Assembly: GCA_037043455.1 (NCBI GenBank)
Contig: JAWPHD010007151.1
Span: forward strand, 60,001 to 124,000
DNA from: Cyrtodaria siliqua
Lineage: Eukaryota > Mollusca > Bivalvia > Adapedonta > Hiatellidae
Reading direction: 5' to 3'
Length of the DNA: 64,000 bases
The position numbers and the translations under genes are program-made. The notes under the pieces were generated by a model. The model did no database searches, had not been told where the DNA came from, and saw only the letters and a program-made list of their open reading frames with translations. Below are positions 47,448 to 58,462 of the stretch, piece after piece. How positions within the stretch are numbered: position 1 is the stretch's first letter; the number at the start of each line of letters is the position of its first letter.

Positions 47448-48711
47448 TAAACAAGAGGTCAGTGACCTTGAAGCTCTACTGATCGATTTTGATTTCAGGA
47501 AGTAGTCGCTACAAACTTGTTTTTTGAAAATCTATTTTTAACCGTGGCGGCCATCTTGAATTTCCGGCCGACCTGAAATTTTGCTAGGATCAATTAGACA
47601 TTAAGAGCAACATTCCTGTGAAGTTTCATGAAAATCCGTCAAGTAGTTTCAGAGAAGTAGTCGCTACAAGTTTTCATTATATAACTATGTAAACAAAGAT
47701 GGCCGCTGGCAGCCATGTTTAACGTCAAATCAAAACGATTTTCGACAAGGATCAACATCATGTCATACTTATCATTATAGAAAAAGTCCCATATCAATAT
47801 CTCTTATTGTTTTGAAGAAGCAGTCGCTACTAACTTATTTATTTTAAATCTATTTTTAGCTGTGGCGGCCATCTTGAATTTCCGGCCGACCTGAAATTTT
47901 TCTAGGATCAACTAGACATCAAGAACAACATTCCTGTGAAGTTTCATGAACATCCGTCAAGTGGTTTCAGAGGAGTAGTCGCTACAAGTTTTTCCTATAT
48001 AAATCTATGTAACCAAAGATGGCCACTGGCAGCCATGTTTAACGTCGAATCAAAATAATTTTCCACAAGGATCAAGATCATGTCATGCTGATCATTTTAG
48101 AAAAAGTCCCATATCAATATCACTTATAGTTTTCAAGAAGTAGTCGCTACAAACTTGTTTTTTAAAAATCTATTTTTAGCTATGACGGCCATCTTGAATT
48201 TCCGGCCGACCTGAAATTTTTCTAGGATCAATTAGACATCAAGAGCAACATTCCTGTAAAGTTTCATGACAATCGCCCAAGTAGTTTCAGAGGAGTAGTC
48301 GCTACAAGTTTGTACTATATAACTCTATGTAAACAAAGATGGCCGCTGGCAGCCATGTTTAACGTTGAATCAAAACGATTTTTGACAAGGATCAACATCA
48401 TGTCATGCTGATCATTTTAGAAAAAGTCCCATATCAATATCACTTATAGTTTTCAAGAAGTAGTCGCTACAAACTTGTATTTTAAAACTCTATTTTTAGC
48501 TTTGGCGGCCATCTTGGATTTCACATCAACATGAATTTTTGCTAGGATCAACTAGACTTTATGGGCAACATTTCTGTAAAGTTTCATGAATATCCATCCA
48601 GTAGTTTCAGAGGAGTTGTCGCTACAAATAAAAGGTTACGGACAGACGGACGGACGACGGACGCCGCACCACGGCATAAGCTCTGCTGATCTCTGATCAG
48701 TAGAGCTAAAA
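47448..48711 (+). mobile_element. Hairpin-ended element with ~320-bp internal repeats
   Basis: The best-preserved copy. AGCTCTACTGATC at 47472-47484 is the exact reverse complement of GATCAGTAGAGCT at 48695-48707. The latter also pairs with 48679-48691 to form a 13-bp hairpin with loop TCT, followed by AAAAATG. The core has about four ~320-bp units (starting near 47500, 47820, 48136 and 48452). A GGACAGACGGACGGACGACG tract precedes the hairpin. Confidence 0.65.
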
Positions 48712-50221
48712 ATGGGTATATTGTGTCCTATTGTGGTGAAATAGACAAACACACTTGCCATATTCCATTAAAATGATGACATCAAGATTCAAATCTAACA
48801 ATACATACATAACACAATTAGTACCGAATTCATGATTCATGAATCAAACAGGGCAATCGTTTAAAGCACATAATAGGAGTACAAGTTGTTGGCCTTATAA
48901 TGGTGAGCATGTGGTATAAACCGGCCTGCCAAAAGAAAATAATCAATTAGCATAGTATTTCGATTAGAAATACTTTGTTTAATTTCTACCACAACTGTCT
49001 TTTTTATGAAAGTGCACTTACTTTTCTATATAGATGCGTGCTAAATGCAAATACACAGTAAACTCTACAAATTATAATCATCGTACACAGCAGCAGCTGT
49101 TATAGTGGTATCAACCACAAATAGTTGCTAGTTCCTCACACTTGTTATTTCAGTTAGGTTGACCAATTAAAGAAATTACAGATATTGCTGCATTACGCAT
49201 GTCGTTCTGCCACTGAAGGAACAATTATATCCTTAGATGTTTTATCTTGCATATTCAGTCAGTGCATTACACGGATGACCCCCACAGATTCAGTAGGGTT
49301 CAAATCACTCGCTGTTGTTATAGACCCTCCTGTCAATATTGCCCCGACGAAGCTCTAGCTGTTAAAACCGACCCTAATTGTAAATAATTGCACATAGATC
49401 GACGCATATTTACACTAATATTAGTTCCCTTTGTTTCTATTTTTATCAATTAAAGTGGGGTAGATATTATTCAACAGTTCCGTAGACATAAAATTGAACT
49501 CGGTAATGACATATTACTTTCTTTAGAATAATAAACGATGAATGCAATATTAAAGCTAAGTGTTTGCTTCTTGTCCCCCGTTAAAATCCGTCAAGCATAG
49601 TTTTAATTTGTATTATTTTCCTAATAGAAGGCTATACTGTCTAAATCTAAATTACATAGTGAACATAGTGAACAGTTACTCCACTTAGAAAATGAGAGCG
49701 CACTCGAAGCAACAAGTTGTCATGTCAACCGAATAAAATATTATCAGGTAAATATTCCCATTGAATACAAGCATGTTCATAGATGGAATGTTGTTACTAG
49801 TAATATTCAGGGTCGTAGCTACCTGTGTGCCCAGTCAGGGTCGTATCTACTTGTAAGCCAGTATGCATATGCAATAATGACTAGAGGATGTAACCCCGCT
49901 CCCCACACGATCACTGAATACTCCTTATTTTAGAGACCCAGTACTGAATACTATTTAGCTCCGGACAAAATTCTAAGTATACAATTACCACTGCATGAAA
50001 ATAGGCATTTAATCATCAATTAAATTAGAATTAAACTACACTTTTACTTGTAATATAATGGAATGACAGTGAATTTAAATTATGATTAAATGTGAAGTTT
50101 AATTTACATTTAATCAACATTTAATTTTCCACAAAATTCCGCGTTTTTATGATGATTTAAGTTGGACTTAAATGTTATTATATATGGCATATACATGCAT
50201 TTTGTGGAAATTAAATATAGA
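48712..50221. other. Intergenic, no gene seen
   Basis: AT-rich. The last 250 bp (GCATGAAAATAGGCATTTAA ... TTTAATTTACATTTAATC) resemble, in inverted orientation, the sequence right of the 41-bp array near 63480-63510. Confidence 0.35.
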
Positions 50222-52040
50222 ATCTTGAATTCTCAGGTCTGCTTAAATTCCAATTAAACATCTTTTAAATTTGCTATACTAAATCTTTATACCTGCTTAA
50301 ATTTCAATTAACACCTTTAAATGTGGTTTACCTAAATCTAAGGCCTACTTAAATTCCAGCTAAACACCTTTTAAATTCGGTATACTAAAACTTTAAGCCT
50401 GCTTAAATTCCAATTAAACACCTTTTAAATTTGGTATACTTAATATTTTAGTCTGCTTAAATTCCAGTTAAATACCTTTTAAATTTGGTATATTAAAATT
50501 TTCAGCCTGCTTAAATTTCCATTAAATTCCATTTTAATTTTGGTATACTAAATCGTTAAGCCTGCTTAAATTCCATTTAAATTTGGTATACTCAATATCT
50601 AAGCCTGCTTAAATTCCAATTAAATTTCGTATAGTAGATCTTTGAGCCTGCTTAAATACCAATTAAACACCTTTTAAATTTGGTATACTAAATCTTCAAG
50701 TCTGCTTAAATTCCAATTAAATACCTTTTACATTTGGTATACTCAATATCTAAGCCTGCTTAAATTCCAATAAAACACCTTTTAAATTTGGTATACTAAA
50801 TCGTTAAGCCTGCTTAAATTTCAATTAAACACCTTTAAATGTGGTTTACTTAAATTTAAGGCCTACTTAAATTTCAATAAAATGCCTTTTATATTTGGTA
50901 TACCAAATCTAAGGCCTACTTAAATTCCAGCTAAACACCTTTTAAATTCGGTATACTAAAACTTTAAGCCTGCTTAAATTCCAATTAAACACCTTTTAAA
51001 TTTGGTATACTTAATATTTTAGACTGCTTAAATTCCAGTTAAATACCTTTTAAATTTGGTATATTAAATTTTTCAGCCTGCTTAAATTTCCATTAAATTC
51101 CATTTTAATTTTGGTATACTAAATCGTTAAGCCTGCTTAAATTCCATTTAAATTTGGTATACTCAATATCTAAGCCTGCTTACATTCCAATTAAATTTCG
51201 TATAGTAGATCTTTGAGCCTGCTTAAATACCAATTAAACACCTTTTAAATTTGGTATACTAAATCTTCAAGTCTGCTTAAATTCCAATTAAATACCTTTT
51301 ACATTTGGTATACTCAATATCTAAGCCTGCTTAAATTCCAATAAAACACCTTTTAAATTTGGTATACTAAATCGTTAAGCCTGCTTAAATTTCAATTAAA
51401 CACCTTTAAATGTGGTTTACTTAAATTTAAGGCCTACTTAAATTTCAATAAAATGCCTTTTATATTTGGTATACCAAATCCTTAGGCCTACTTAAATTTC
51501 AATAAAACACCTTTTAAATTTGGTGTACTAAATATTTAAGCCTGTTTAAATTCCAATTAAATACCTTTTAAATTTGGTATACTAAATATTTAAGCCTGCT
51601 TAAATTCCAATTAAACACCTTTTAAATTTGGTATACCAAATCTGTATGTATGCTTACATTTCAATAAAACACCTTTTAAATTTGGTATAATAAACTGTTG
51701 GAGCTACTTTAATTTCAATTGAATGCCTTTAAATTCGACACTAAATCCCAAGGCCTGCTTAAATTCCAAGTAAACACCTTTTAAATGTGGTATACTATAT
51801 CTTTAAGCCTACTTAAATTTCAATTAAACACCTTAAAATGATGTTTACTTAAATCTAAGGCCTACTTAAATGCCTTTTAAATTCGACAAACTAAATATCA
51901 AGGCCTGCTTAAATTCCAACAAAACACCTTTAGATTTGGAATTCCTAAATCATTACAGGTCTGCTTAAATTTCAATTCAACTTCTTTTAAATATGGTGTA
52001 CTAAATCACAGGGCCGGCTTACATTTTCCCGAGACCTGTT
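50222..52040 (+). repeat. ~54-bp minisatellite with 571-bp higher-order duplication
   Basis: About 32 units of CCTGCTTAAATTCCAATTAA, ACACCTTTTAAATTTGGTAT, ACTAAATCTTTAAG. The block 50341-50911 recurs at 50912-51482 (offset 571 bp) with the same order of variant units and only a few changes. Confidence 0.9.
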
Positions 52041-52204
52041 TAAATGTAAGCAGATGATCATATGTTGTTTACTATTTTTCAAGGTCTGCTTAAATTAAAT
52101 ATGACAGAAATTATACAAACAAACACTTTTTTTTTTATAAAAATAACATTTAATAATCAACGATCATACAATGTATTTCATTTTTAAATTCAACATGGAA
52201 AATA

Positions 52205-52470
52205 CATAGAGGATCTTAAACGAGTTCCCATTTCATATAAGATTTATGGAACGAGTTATGAATTATTTTAATGAGCCTTTTGGCGAGAAAATATTAAAAA
52301 TAATTCATAACGAGTTTCATAAATCTTATATGGAATGGGAATGAGTTTAAGATCATTTTTATCACATAACATTGCAATAAATTAGTAAAAAATAATTCAG
52401 ATGGACATAGAACCGCCACGACGTCAGACACACTTTAGCGCCAAAACATATATGACGTCGCAACATAGAT
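52205..52470 (-). mobile_element. Transposable element J, palindromic fragment
   Basis: Same palindrome as at 14683: GAGTTCCCATTTCATATAAG ... CTTATATGGAATGGGAATGA, around GAGCCTTTTGGCGAG. AACCGCCACGACGTCAGACA and TAGCGCCAAAACATA follow. It immediately follows the 54-bp array. Confidence 0.55.
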
Positions 52471-52901
52471 GCATACATTGGATCATGCTAAAGATGTTTA
52501 CAAAGTTTCATTGTTGTAGACCTTATACTTTCAAGTTATTAGCCAATCAGTTGTCAGGCAAAAAGTTAACGGACGGACAGACAGATGGACGGACAATCGC
52601 AAGAGCTAATATAAGTCCCTAAGGGCGTAAAATATGTGAAGAAAGAAGACAGAAAGCGTTTAAACTTTGAACATAATATTGAGGTTTAATTGGTATCTTC
52701 TTTTTACAACTGAGAACTTCAGCAGATGTTTCCTGCGCAGGGCTTTGATCCAGCAACCACCTGTAATCAAAGAAAATATTATAATGAACAGATTGAATTA
52801 CATAAATGGTTTTGAAATATATAAAATATAATATACTTTTCAAAAATCAGCTATATATCTAGCATATTCATCATTATGGTTTGTTTGAAATGAACAGAAT
52901 G

Positions 52902-53130
52902 GTGTTTTAGGTCATCTTAAACCTATGTATGGCCATATATGACAGTCGATTTTTTTGTGGTAGACATACCATCCCATTGTTCCTCGGTAGAACCAGTACT
53001 ATAAACCTCTCGCCATTCGTAAGAATCGACACTTCCTCCTTGGACAAGTCTAGCTCCCAGAGGGATTTGAACCCACAACGATGAGAGGCGAGAAAGCCTT
53101 CAGTCGTATCGTCTTTTCATGGAGGCACTT
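52902..53130 (-). mobile_element. SINE family 1, minus strand
   Basis: The tail (GGTGTTTTAGGTCATCTTAA on the plus strand), the body (ATCGACTGTCATATATGG on minus) and box B (GGGATTTGAACCCACAACGA on plus) are recognisable. It lies downstream of the BEN gene. Confidence 0.7.
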
Positions 53131-53990
53131 ATTAAAATGCATATGAAGAGGAAAAAGGAATTGAGTTAATGAGATGTAAATATATATATGTATCAGCTTT
53201 ACTCCAGCTGTTCCTGAAAACAAGCACGCCCCAAAGACAGCACTTTTGAAAACATATGTAGGGATAGTTCCTTTAATTCCTTCTGTAGGGGCTAAATACA
53301 AAAACAAAACAAAAAACATTTCTATAATATGGGGTGGAAAAATGCTTCTGGATGTATTTTTCATGCAAACTCTAACCCAATTAAAATAATCTTAAAATGC
53401 ATGCATTCAATTTCGAAAAGCATGCTGTTGGCGGTAAAAATCCAGTGAAATTTTAATAATGCTGGGAAAAAAATAATTCCCACAAATTAATTCACGAACG
53501 AGAACTCTAATTTCGTAGGCAAATTGATAGTGACACTGTAACTATCGTACTCATAATCAATTTGATTTTAATAGTACAATCAGTAATGTTTCAGTCCTAG
53601 GAATATAAAAAGCGGCACCTAGTTACACTGATCTTAAGACAAAGTGCCTACATTATCATCAAAGACATTGCTCTGAAACATGGTATGTACCTTGATTGGG
53701 GTAAGGCATAATACTCTCTGAAACTAAGTCTGACGCCACTAGTGACACTGACCTTAACTCTAAAGACAAACTTAGGAAATTTCATAGGGTTTCTTTCTCT
53801 TTTTTTTTAAGACATACATCTTCAACACCATCAAAATATTTGCTATGAAACTTGGAATGTTCATTTACTGTGGTGAGACATAACCAGCTAATCCCCACTT
53901 CACCCGACCTTGACCTTTAACGTAACAAACAACTTTTTCACCATATGATATTGACTTTGTGAATGAAATGCCAAATGTATTTAAAGGGAG
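53131..53990. other. Intergenic, possible weak exon
   Basis: On minus, AG at about 53295 followed by CCCCTACAGAAGGAATTAAA up to GTAAAG near 53213 could be an exon (LQKELKELSLHMFSKVLSLG), but nothing joins to it. Confidence 0.25.
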
Positions 53991-54110
53991 TCGTGGCAAT
54001 CTTGAAGTTTTTATCAAACATTACAATTGGCGTCTTGATTTATTTATACAGTATCATTTTTAATTTAAACCTGCTCGCATTTAATTTAAAAAAAATACCG
54101 AACTGTTGTC
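53991..54110 (+). mobile_element. Fragment of the TTAA-flanked MITE family
   Basis: TTAAAGGGAGTCGTGGCAAT, TTTTTATCAAACATTACAAT and TTTAAACCTGCTCGCATTTA follow the left half of the element at 11663. It lies about 45 bp beyond the BEN stop codon, so is probably in the 3' UTR. Confidence 0.5.
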
Positions 54111-54155
54111 TTTAATTTCAGTCTACATATAATTTTAGCAGCAGCCAACATACCT

Positions 54156-56724
54156 TTAGAATTTGTTACTTGCAGGTTTCATTTTCATCAGATTTCGTGC
54201 ATCGGCACACTTCTGATTTACGGCCTGGGTGATGTCCCTCTCCAGACAGCCTGGTCGTTTTGATGTTACATATTCTGAAAAAGTGATTCGGACATTAAAT
54301 TTGTATTGTTTATCATGTCTGTTCTATAAACCCTGTATCTGATATCAAAATAACATATCGGTAAATAAAAAATAATGCTAGCCAAAATCTTAACTAATCA
54401 AATTGTATGTTTCATTCTTATTTAACACATTGACGGTAATATTGTGTATTTTAAGAGCTAAAAGTTACAGACATTGTCTCTTTAATGGATGTCACATGAG
54501 CAACAGATATAAATATTGCAGTGCCAGCGATTACAAACAATAAATAAAACCTTTTAGCTTTTAATCAACACATTTACTACAGCACACTTATGTGGGTCTA
54601 TGAGATCATGTTTCTACACATACATTTCATGAGTGAAAAAAAGTTTATTTGCTTGTGCTCAATATCTGCTTTAATTATGGACAGTGTCAAGTTACAGTAA
54701 TAATAAAACTAGCTCAAAACTACTTACTAATAATGGCATTCACAATCGTGCCGTCTAGTGGTGCCCTTGATTTAGAACCCTTCACACAACTGTTTCTCAG
54801 TGTCTCGTCGTCAAAAAACACAATTATCAAAAGCCTTGCCATGGCAGTTCCACTGTTTTTTGCCTTCTAAGGCAGGCATCAAGCTGTGCTACCGATAGTC
54901 TCACACCATAGCCAGGAACCAACTCGACTTCATGTGTGCTGGAACTCTAAATGAAACAAAAAAGAGGTCAACGACCTTGAAGCTCTACTGATAGGTTTTG
55001 ATAGCTAGATCAGCATTCCTGTAACATAGTTTCAGGAGTAGTCGTTACAAGTTTTTACTATATAACTCTATGTAAACAAAGATGGCCACTGGCGGTCATG
55101 TTTAATGTTGAATCAAAATAATTTTCGACAAGGATCAACATCATGTCATGGTGATCATTTTAGAAAAAGTCTGATATCAATATCACTTACAGTTGTCAAG
55201 AAGTAGTTGCTACAAACTTGTTTTTAAAAAATATATTTTTAGCCGTGGTGGCCATCTTGAATTTCAGGCCTATCCAAAATTTTGCTGGGATCAAATAGAC
55301 ATCAAGAGCAACATTCCTGTCAAGTTTCATGGAAATCTGTCAAGTAGTTTCAGAGGAGTAGTCGCTACAAGTTTCTACTATGTAACGCTATGTAAAAAAG
55401 ATGGCCGCTGGCGGCCATGTATAATGTCAAATCAAAATAGTTTTCAACAAGGATCAACATCATGTCATGCTGATCCGACCAAATGTGACCTATATTTCGA
55501 AAGGTCGGATGAACGAACAGACTAATGGACAAATATATACCCGGACAACATTGTAATCGCTAAATCAAGATCCGTAAACGGGCTCAACAAAAATTAGAAC
55601 TCTACAAAAGAATATATGTCTGCACTTTATTCCTACATTTTTTTTTTAAAGTATAATAGATTAACACGTTTTTATAACATTTTCATCGGCAAAAGATTGG
55701 ACTTTCTCAGCTAAAAATTATTACTATTACTAATTATATCTAACTCCGAACACAAAAATAACTAACTGTGACGCCGAGTTGACGTCAATAACGTGGTAAT
55801 GACGTCAACGTTATCCGCTGATAACGTTCAACAAAGCGAATAATTTCGGTTAAAATCATGCACAAACTGATTTAAAATGTAATAAACAGATTATTTAACT
55901 GCTGTGTTCGATTATAGAGAAATCCTTCAATCGATGGTAACATGTTGTTTTTTCACTCACTCATACGCTCTTTCGTGAAAAGAATCACACGTCTCCCATC
56001 TCATGAAGGATTTCCCTATAATCGATCCCAGCAGTTAAATAATCTGCGCAGTATCATCAGTGAATATTTTTAATTATAAATATTTATGGAAGATACTCCT
56101 TACTTTGAAAATGTCAAGCAAGACGTATTTATAGACCGATACTTACAGCTGGATATGCAGTATAAATGTCGTCATCCATGGAATCGAGACTTTCCACTTG
56201 CTGGCTCACTGACGGAATATTCTTCTGTGTGTTTTGTGTCATTAGTGAGTTTGTTGGTGAAATATGCTGTGTGTTTGGTGAGCTTGTTGGTGAAATATGT
56301 GTGTTTGATATTGTCGGTGTAGTTATCTGCAGCCTGTTAAGTGGCATTGCTTTCTGTGTGATTGGCTGTATTTGTGAGGTGCGCATATTATGCTGGGTGT
56401 TCAGTGGAATGGATTGCAGTATGTTTGCAGGTGGCATTGATGATGTCTTTTGCATAAGAAAGTCAATCTTCTCCTCTAATTTTTTTTGTTCCATGATTGC
56501 AATTTGGGAAGCGCAAGAGCAATCCACTGTTGAGCACTGGTCTGTGGTAGAGTTTGCTGTTGACTGGTTGCTTGGTCCTTGAATTTTTCTCGTGATAGTC
56601 ACCAGGCCATTGAGTTAAAAAAAATTGTCTCGTTTATTTCTTCCTCCCTCAACCTCCAGTCCTTTCCTGGGCATATTTTAAAAACCTTTTAATTTCATCC
56701 TCCACAAAGGTCTCCACCACTTGT
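54156..56724 (-). CDS. BEN-domain protein, 3' exons
   Basis: Minus-strand exons: about 56724-56654 (QVVETFVEDEIKRFLKYAQE), about 56575-56147, 54866-54728 and 54274-54156 (TAA stop). The last three join in phase (0, then 1). The large exon is Ser/Thr/Gln/Pro-rich and probably disordered, with a short charged helix-like stretch (IMEQKKLEEKIDFLMQK). The last two exons encode a C-terminal domain: ARLLIIVFFDDETLRNSC, a basic SKSRAPLD turn, IVNAIIKYVTSKRPGCLERD, then ITQAVNQKCADARNLMK. The order 'a..ll..fF.deel..s...G...r..Ld...v.aI..yv......c...I..kc...R' matches BEN domains (DNA-binding or protein-binding, chromatin-associated). The acceptor of the second exon is uncertain: AG at about 56576 or after ATTCAAG. 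The intron between 56146 and 54867 contains a palindromic MITE (to 56045) and a hairpin-type element (54958-55560). A MITE fragment lies just beyond the stop. The 5' exons were not found. Confidence 0.6.
54958..55560 (+). mobile_element. Hairpin-type element, 3'-truncated copy
   Basis: Begins AAAGAGGTCAACGACCTTGA and carries under two core units. The 3' hairpin is missing; the end is a GGTCGGATGAACGAACAGAC tract. It lies in an intron of the BEN-domain gene. Confidence 0.55.
55625..56045. mobile_element. Palindromic MITE, copy 2
   Basis: The same element as at 4360. The palindromic core 55888-56043 has GATTATTTAACTGCTGTGTT ... CCCAGCAGTTAAATAATC. It lies in an intron of the BEN-domain gene. 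Confidence 0.65.
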
Positions 56725-58372
56725 CTGAAAAGGAAAGAAAGATATATATATGAACAAATTTACCGAAAAGGAAAGTAAGATATACGAATCTGTTTATTTA
56801 CACATTTAATATATCAAAAGGCCACGGCGTACAACCATTTCATGCTGAGTGAGGAATTTACAAATCGGGTAATTACGCGGAGTTTGGGTGATAAAACTAC
56901 TCGGCGTGGGAATCGGCTCTCGGCGAACTTACGCCACGATACTTCGCGTATAACGGTTACGCCACGATACTTTGTGTATACAACCTCGGAGTTCGCCGAG
57001 TCGAAACTGCACAGGTGAAAGGTGCAACATTTTATTACTGCAGTTATTTTAATGCATAATTATTCAATAACTTTAAAAAAAGCAGAAAACAATTTTTTAT
57101 TTTTGTTTTTTGAAAATTCGAATGCCCGGATGTCACGATAATTATATGGCGGTTCCTATTACCGGCTTCGCGGCGACAACATAAAATACAATTAGTAATT
57201 ACTATACTGGAAATTACAATTATTATTTAATCGGTGTTTGTAAAACGATTTACGATTCTGCTGTTGATTATTATTATATCGATGAGTTTTTTAGTAAAAA
57301 TAAGCAAACAAATTGTAAAGAATTCCGGGTCATAAACCTGTTGTTAGTGCTGGGGATTATGGGTATCCAAATTATTTATGTCGGTCTCAGGAGAACTGAT
57401 TTTTTGACAACAAAAACGGAAAAACGTTTGATTAAATGCATTAAAAGTTTGAAATCCATATTTTTTTCCGAAATGTCAGTGATTCATTTTGCTCTGCGTC
57501 CCGCGTCCTAGACGCACATTTTTTCTGAGGACGCATCATTCTTAAACATGTGCATCCGATGGACGCATTGCTCGAAAATTGTACAAGTGGTAAATAACCG
57601 TTTTCGATGTGATAACAAGAGAACAAATATAACACGACACCGGTTACAATGTAGCAGTGTTTCCGCGAGAGCGCGTTTCTTGTGTTTTTGGCGCACTAAA
57701 ATGATCGGCGACGCGACATAAATCAGCTTGTGAGTTTTTTGTGACGCAATGAAATTGATTAGGCTAGAAATGAAATACCCGTCAGTTTATCGTCGTAATA
57801 CTTTCTTGAAAAGCTTCAAATGTAAGGAATCACGACGGACTGAACTTATTTCTATTTACATCTTGGTCTATATTTAGAACAGGAAAAACTTATACCTGTA
57901 CTTTCGTGTTATTGTCATCGTCATATCGATCATATTACATCTTATAATTTCATTACAATTTACTGTTATTATGCTAATCAGAATTAGGCTTTTGTTATGT
58001 TTCATTATGTTTTTCTTTTACGGTGATTATAATGCCATCTTTGTGGCCCATGATTGGAAAATAAAGTTATTCATTCTTGGTCTATTTTTAGAATAGGTTA
58101 AACTAATGTCTGTACTTTCCGCGTTATTGTCGTCATCATATGTGTGTGGGCTTGAGTAGCCTAGGTAGACGCTTATATAAAAACAATAGCAAATAAAAGC
58201 GCGTATATAATCACGAAACGGCCGCTAAAATGGCAGACGAACCCAAAATGAAACATAATGCTGGTTAAATGGAGACATGGCAATCTTGAATTTCAAATAT
58301 CATCCATTGTGTGACTTGGAGATTAGTTGACTGAAATATCATACACTAACAGTCTACACTAAGTCTGTATAT
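56725..58372. other. Upstream of BEN exons, no exon confirmed
   Basis: Holds a diverged local duplication: TCTTGGTCTATATTTAGAAC (57860) and TCTTGGTCTATTTTTAGAAT (58075). Short minus-strand frames at 57441-57696 have no supported splice sites. Confidence 0.35.
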
Positions 58373-58462
58373 TATACATGTTCATAAGTGGTTAAGTGAC
58401 ACCATCCTGTATACCAGGACATATACAGGATGGTGTCACTTAACCACTTATGAACATGTATA
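58373..58462. repeat. Perfect 41-bp inverted repeat with 8-nt loop
   Basis: TATACATGTTCATAAGTGGT TAAGTGACACCATCCTGTAT A (58373-58413) is exactly inverted at 58422-58462. The loop is CCAGGACA. Confidence 0.92.

Noticed and set aside
52619..52843. Minus-strand exon after an acceptor at about 52760 (WLLDQSPAQETSAEV)
   Set aside because: The acceptor is good, but no donor, partner exon or family resemblance was found, and it lies downstream of the BEN stop.
56166..56582. Plus-strand 138-residue frame
   Set aside because: It is the opposite strand of the BEN gene's large exon, which has a GTAAGT donor and joins in phase.
57441..57696. Minus-strand basic open frames upstream of the BEN exons
   Set aside because: No phase-compatible splice to the exon at 56724 could be found, and the frames overlap each other.
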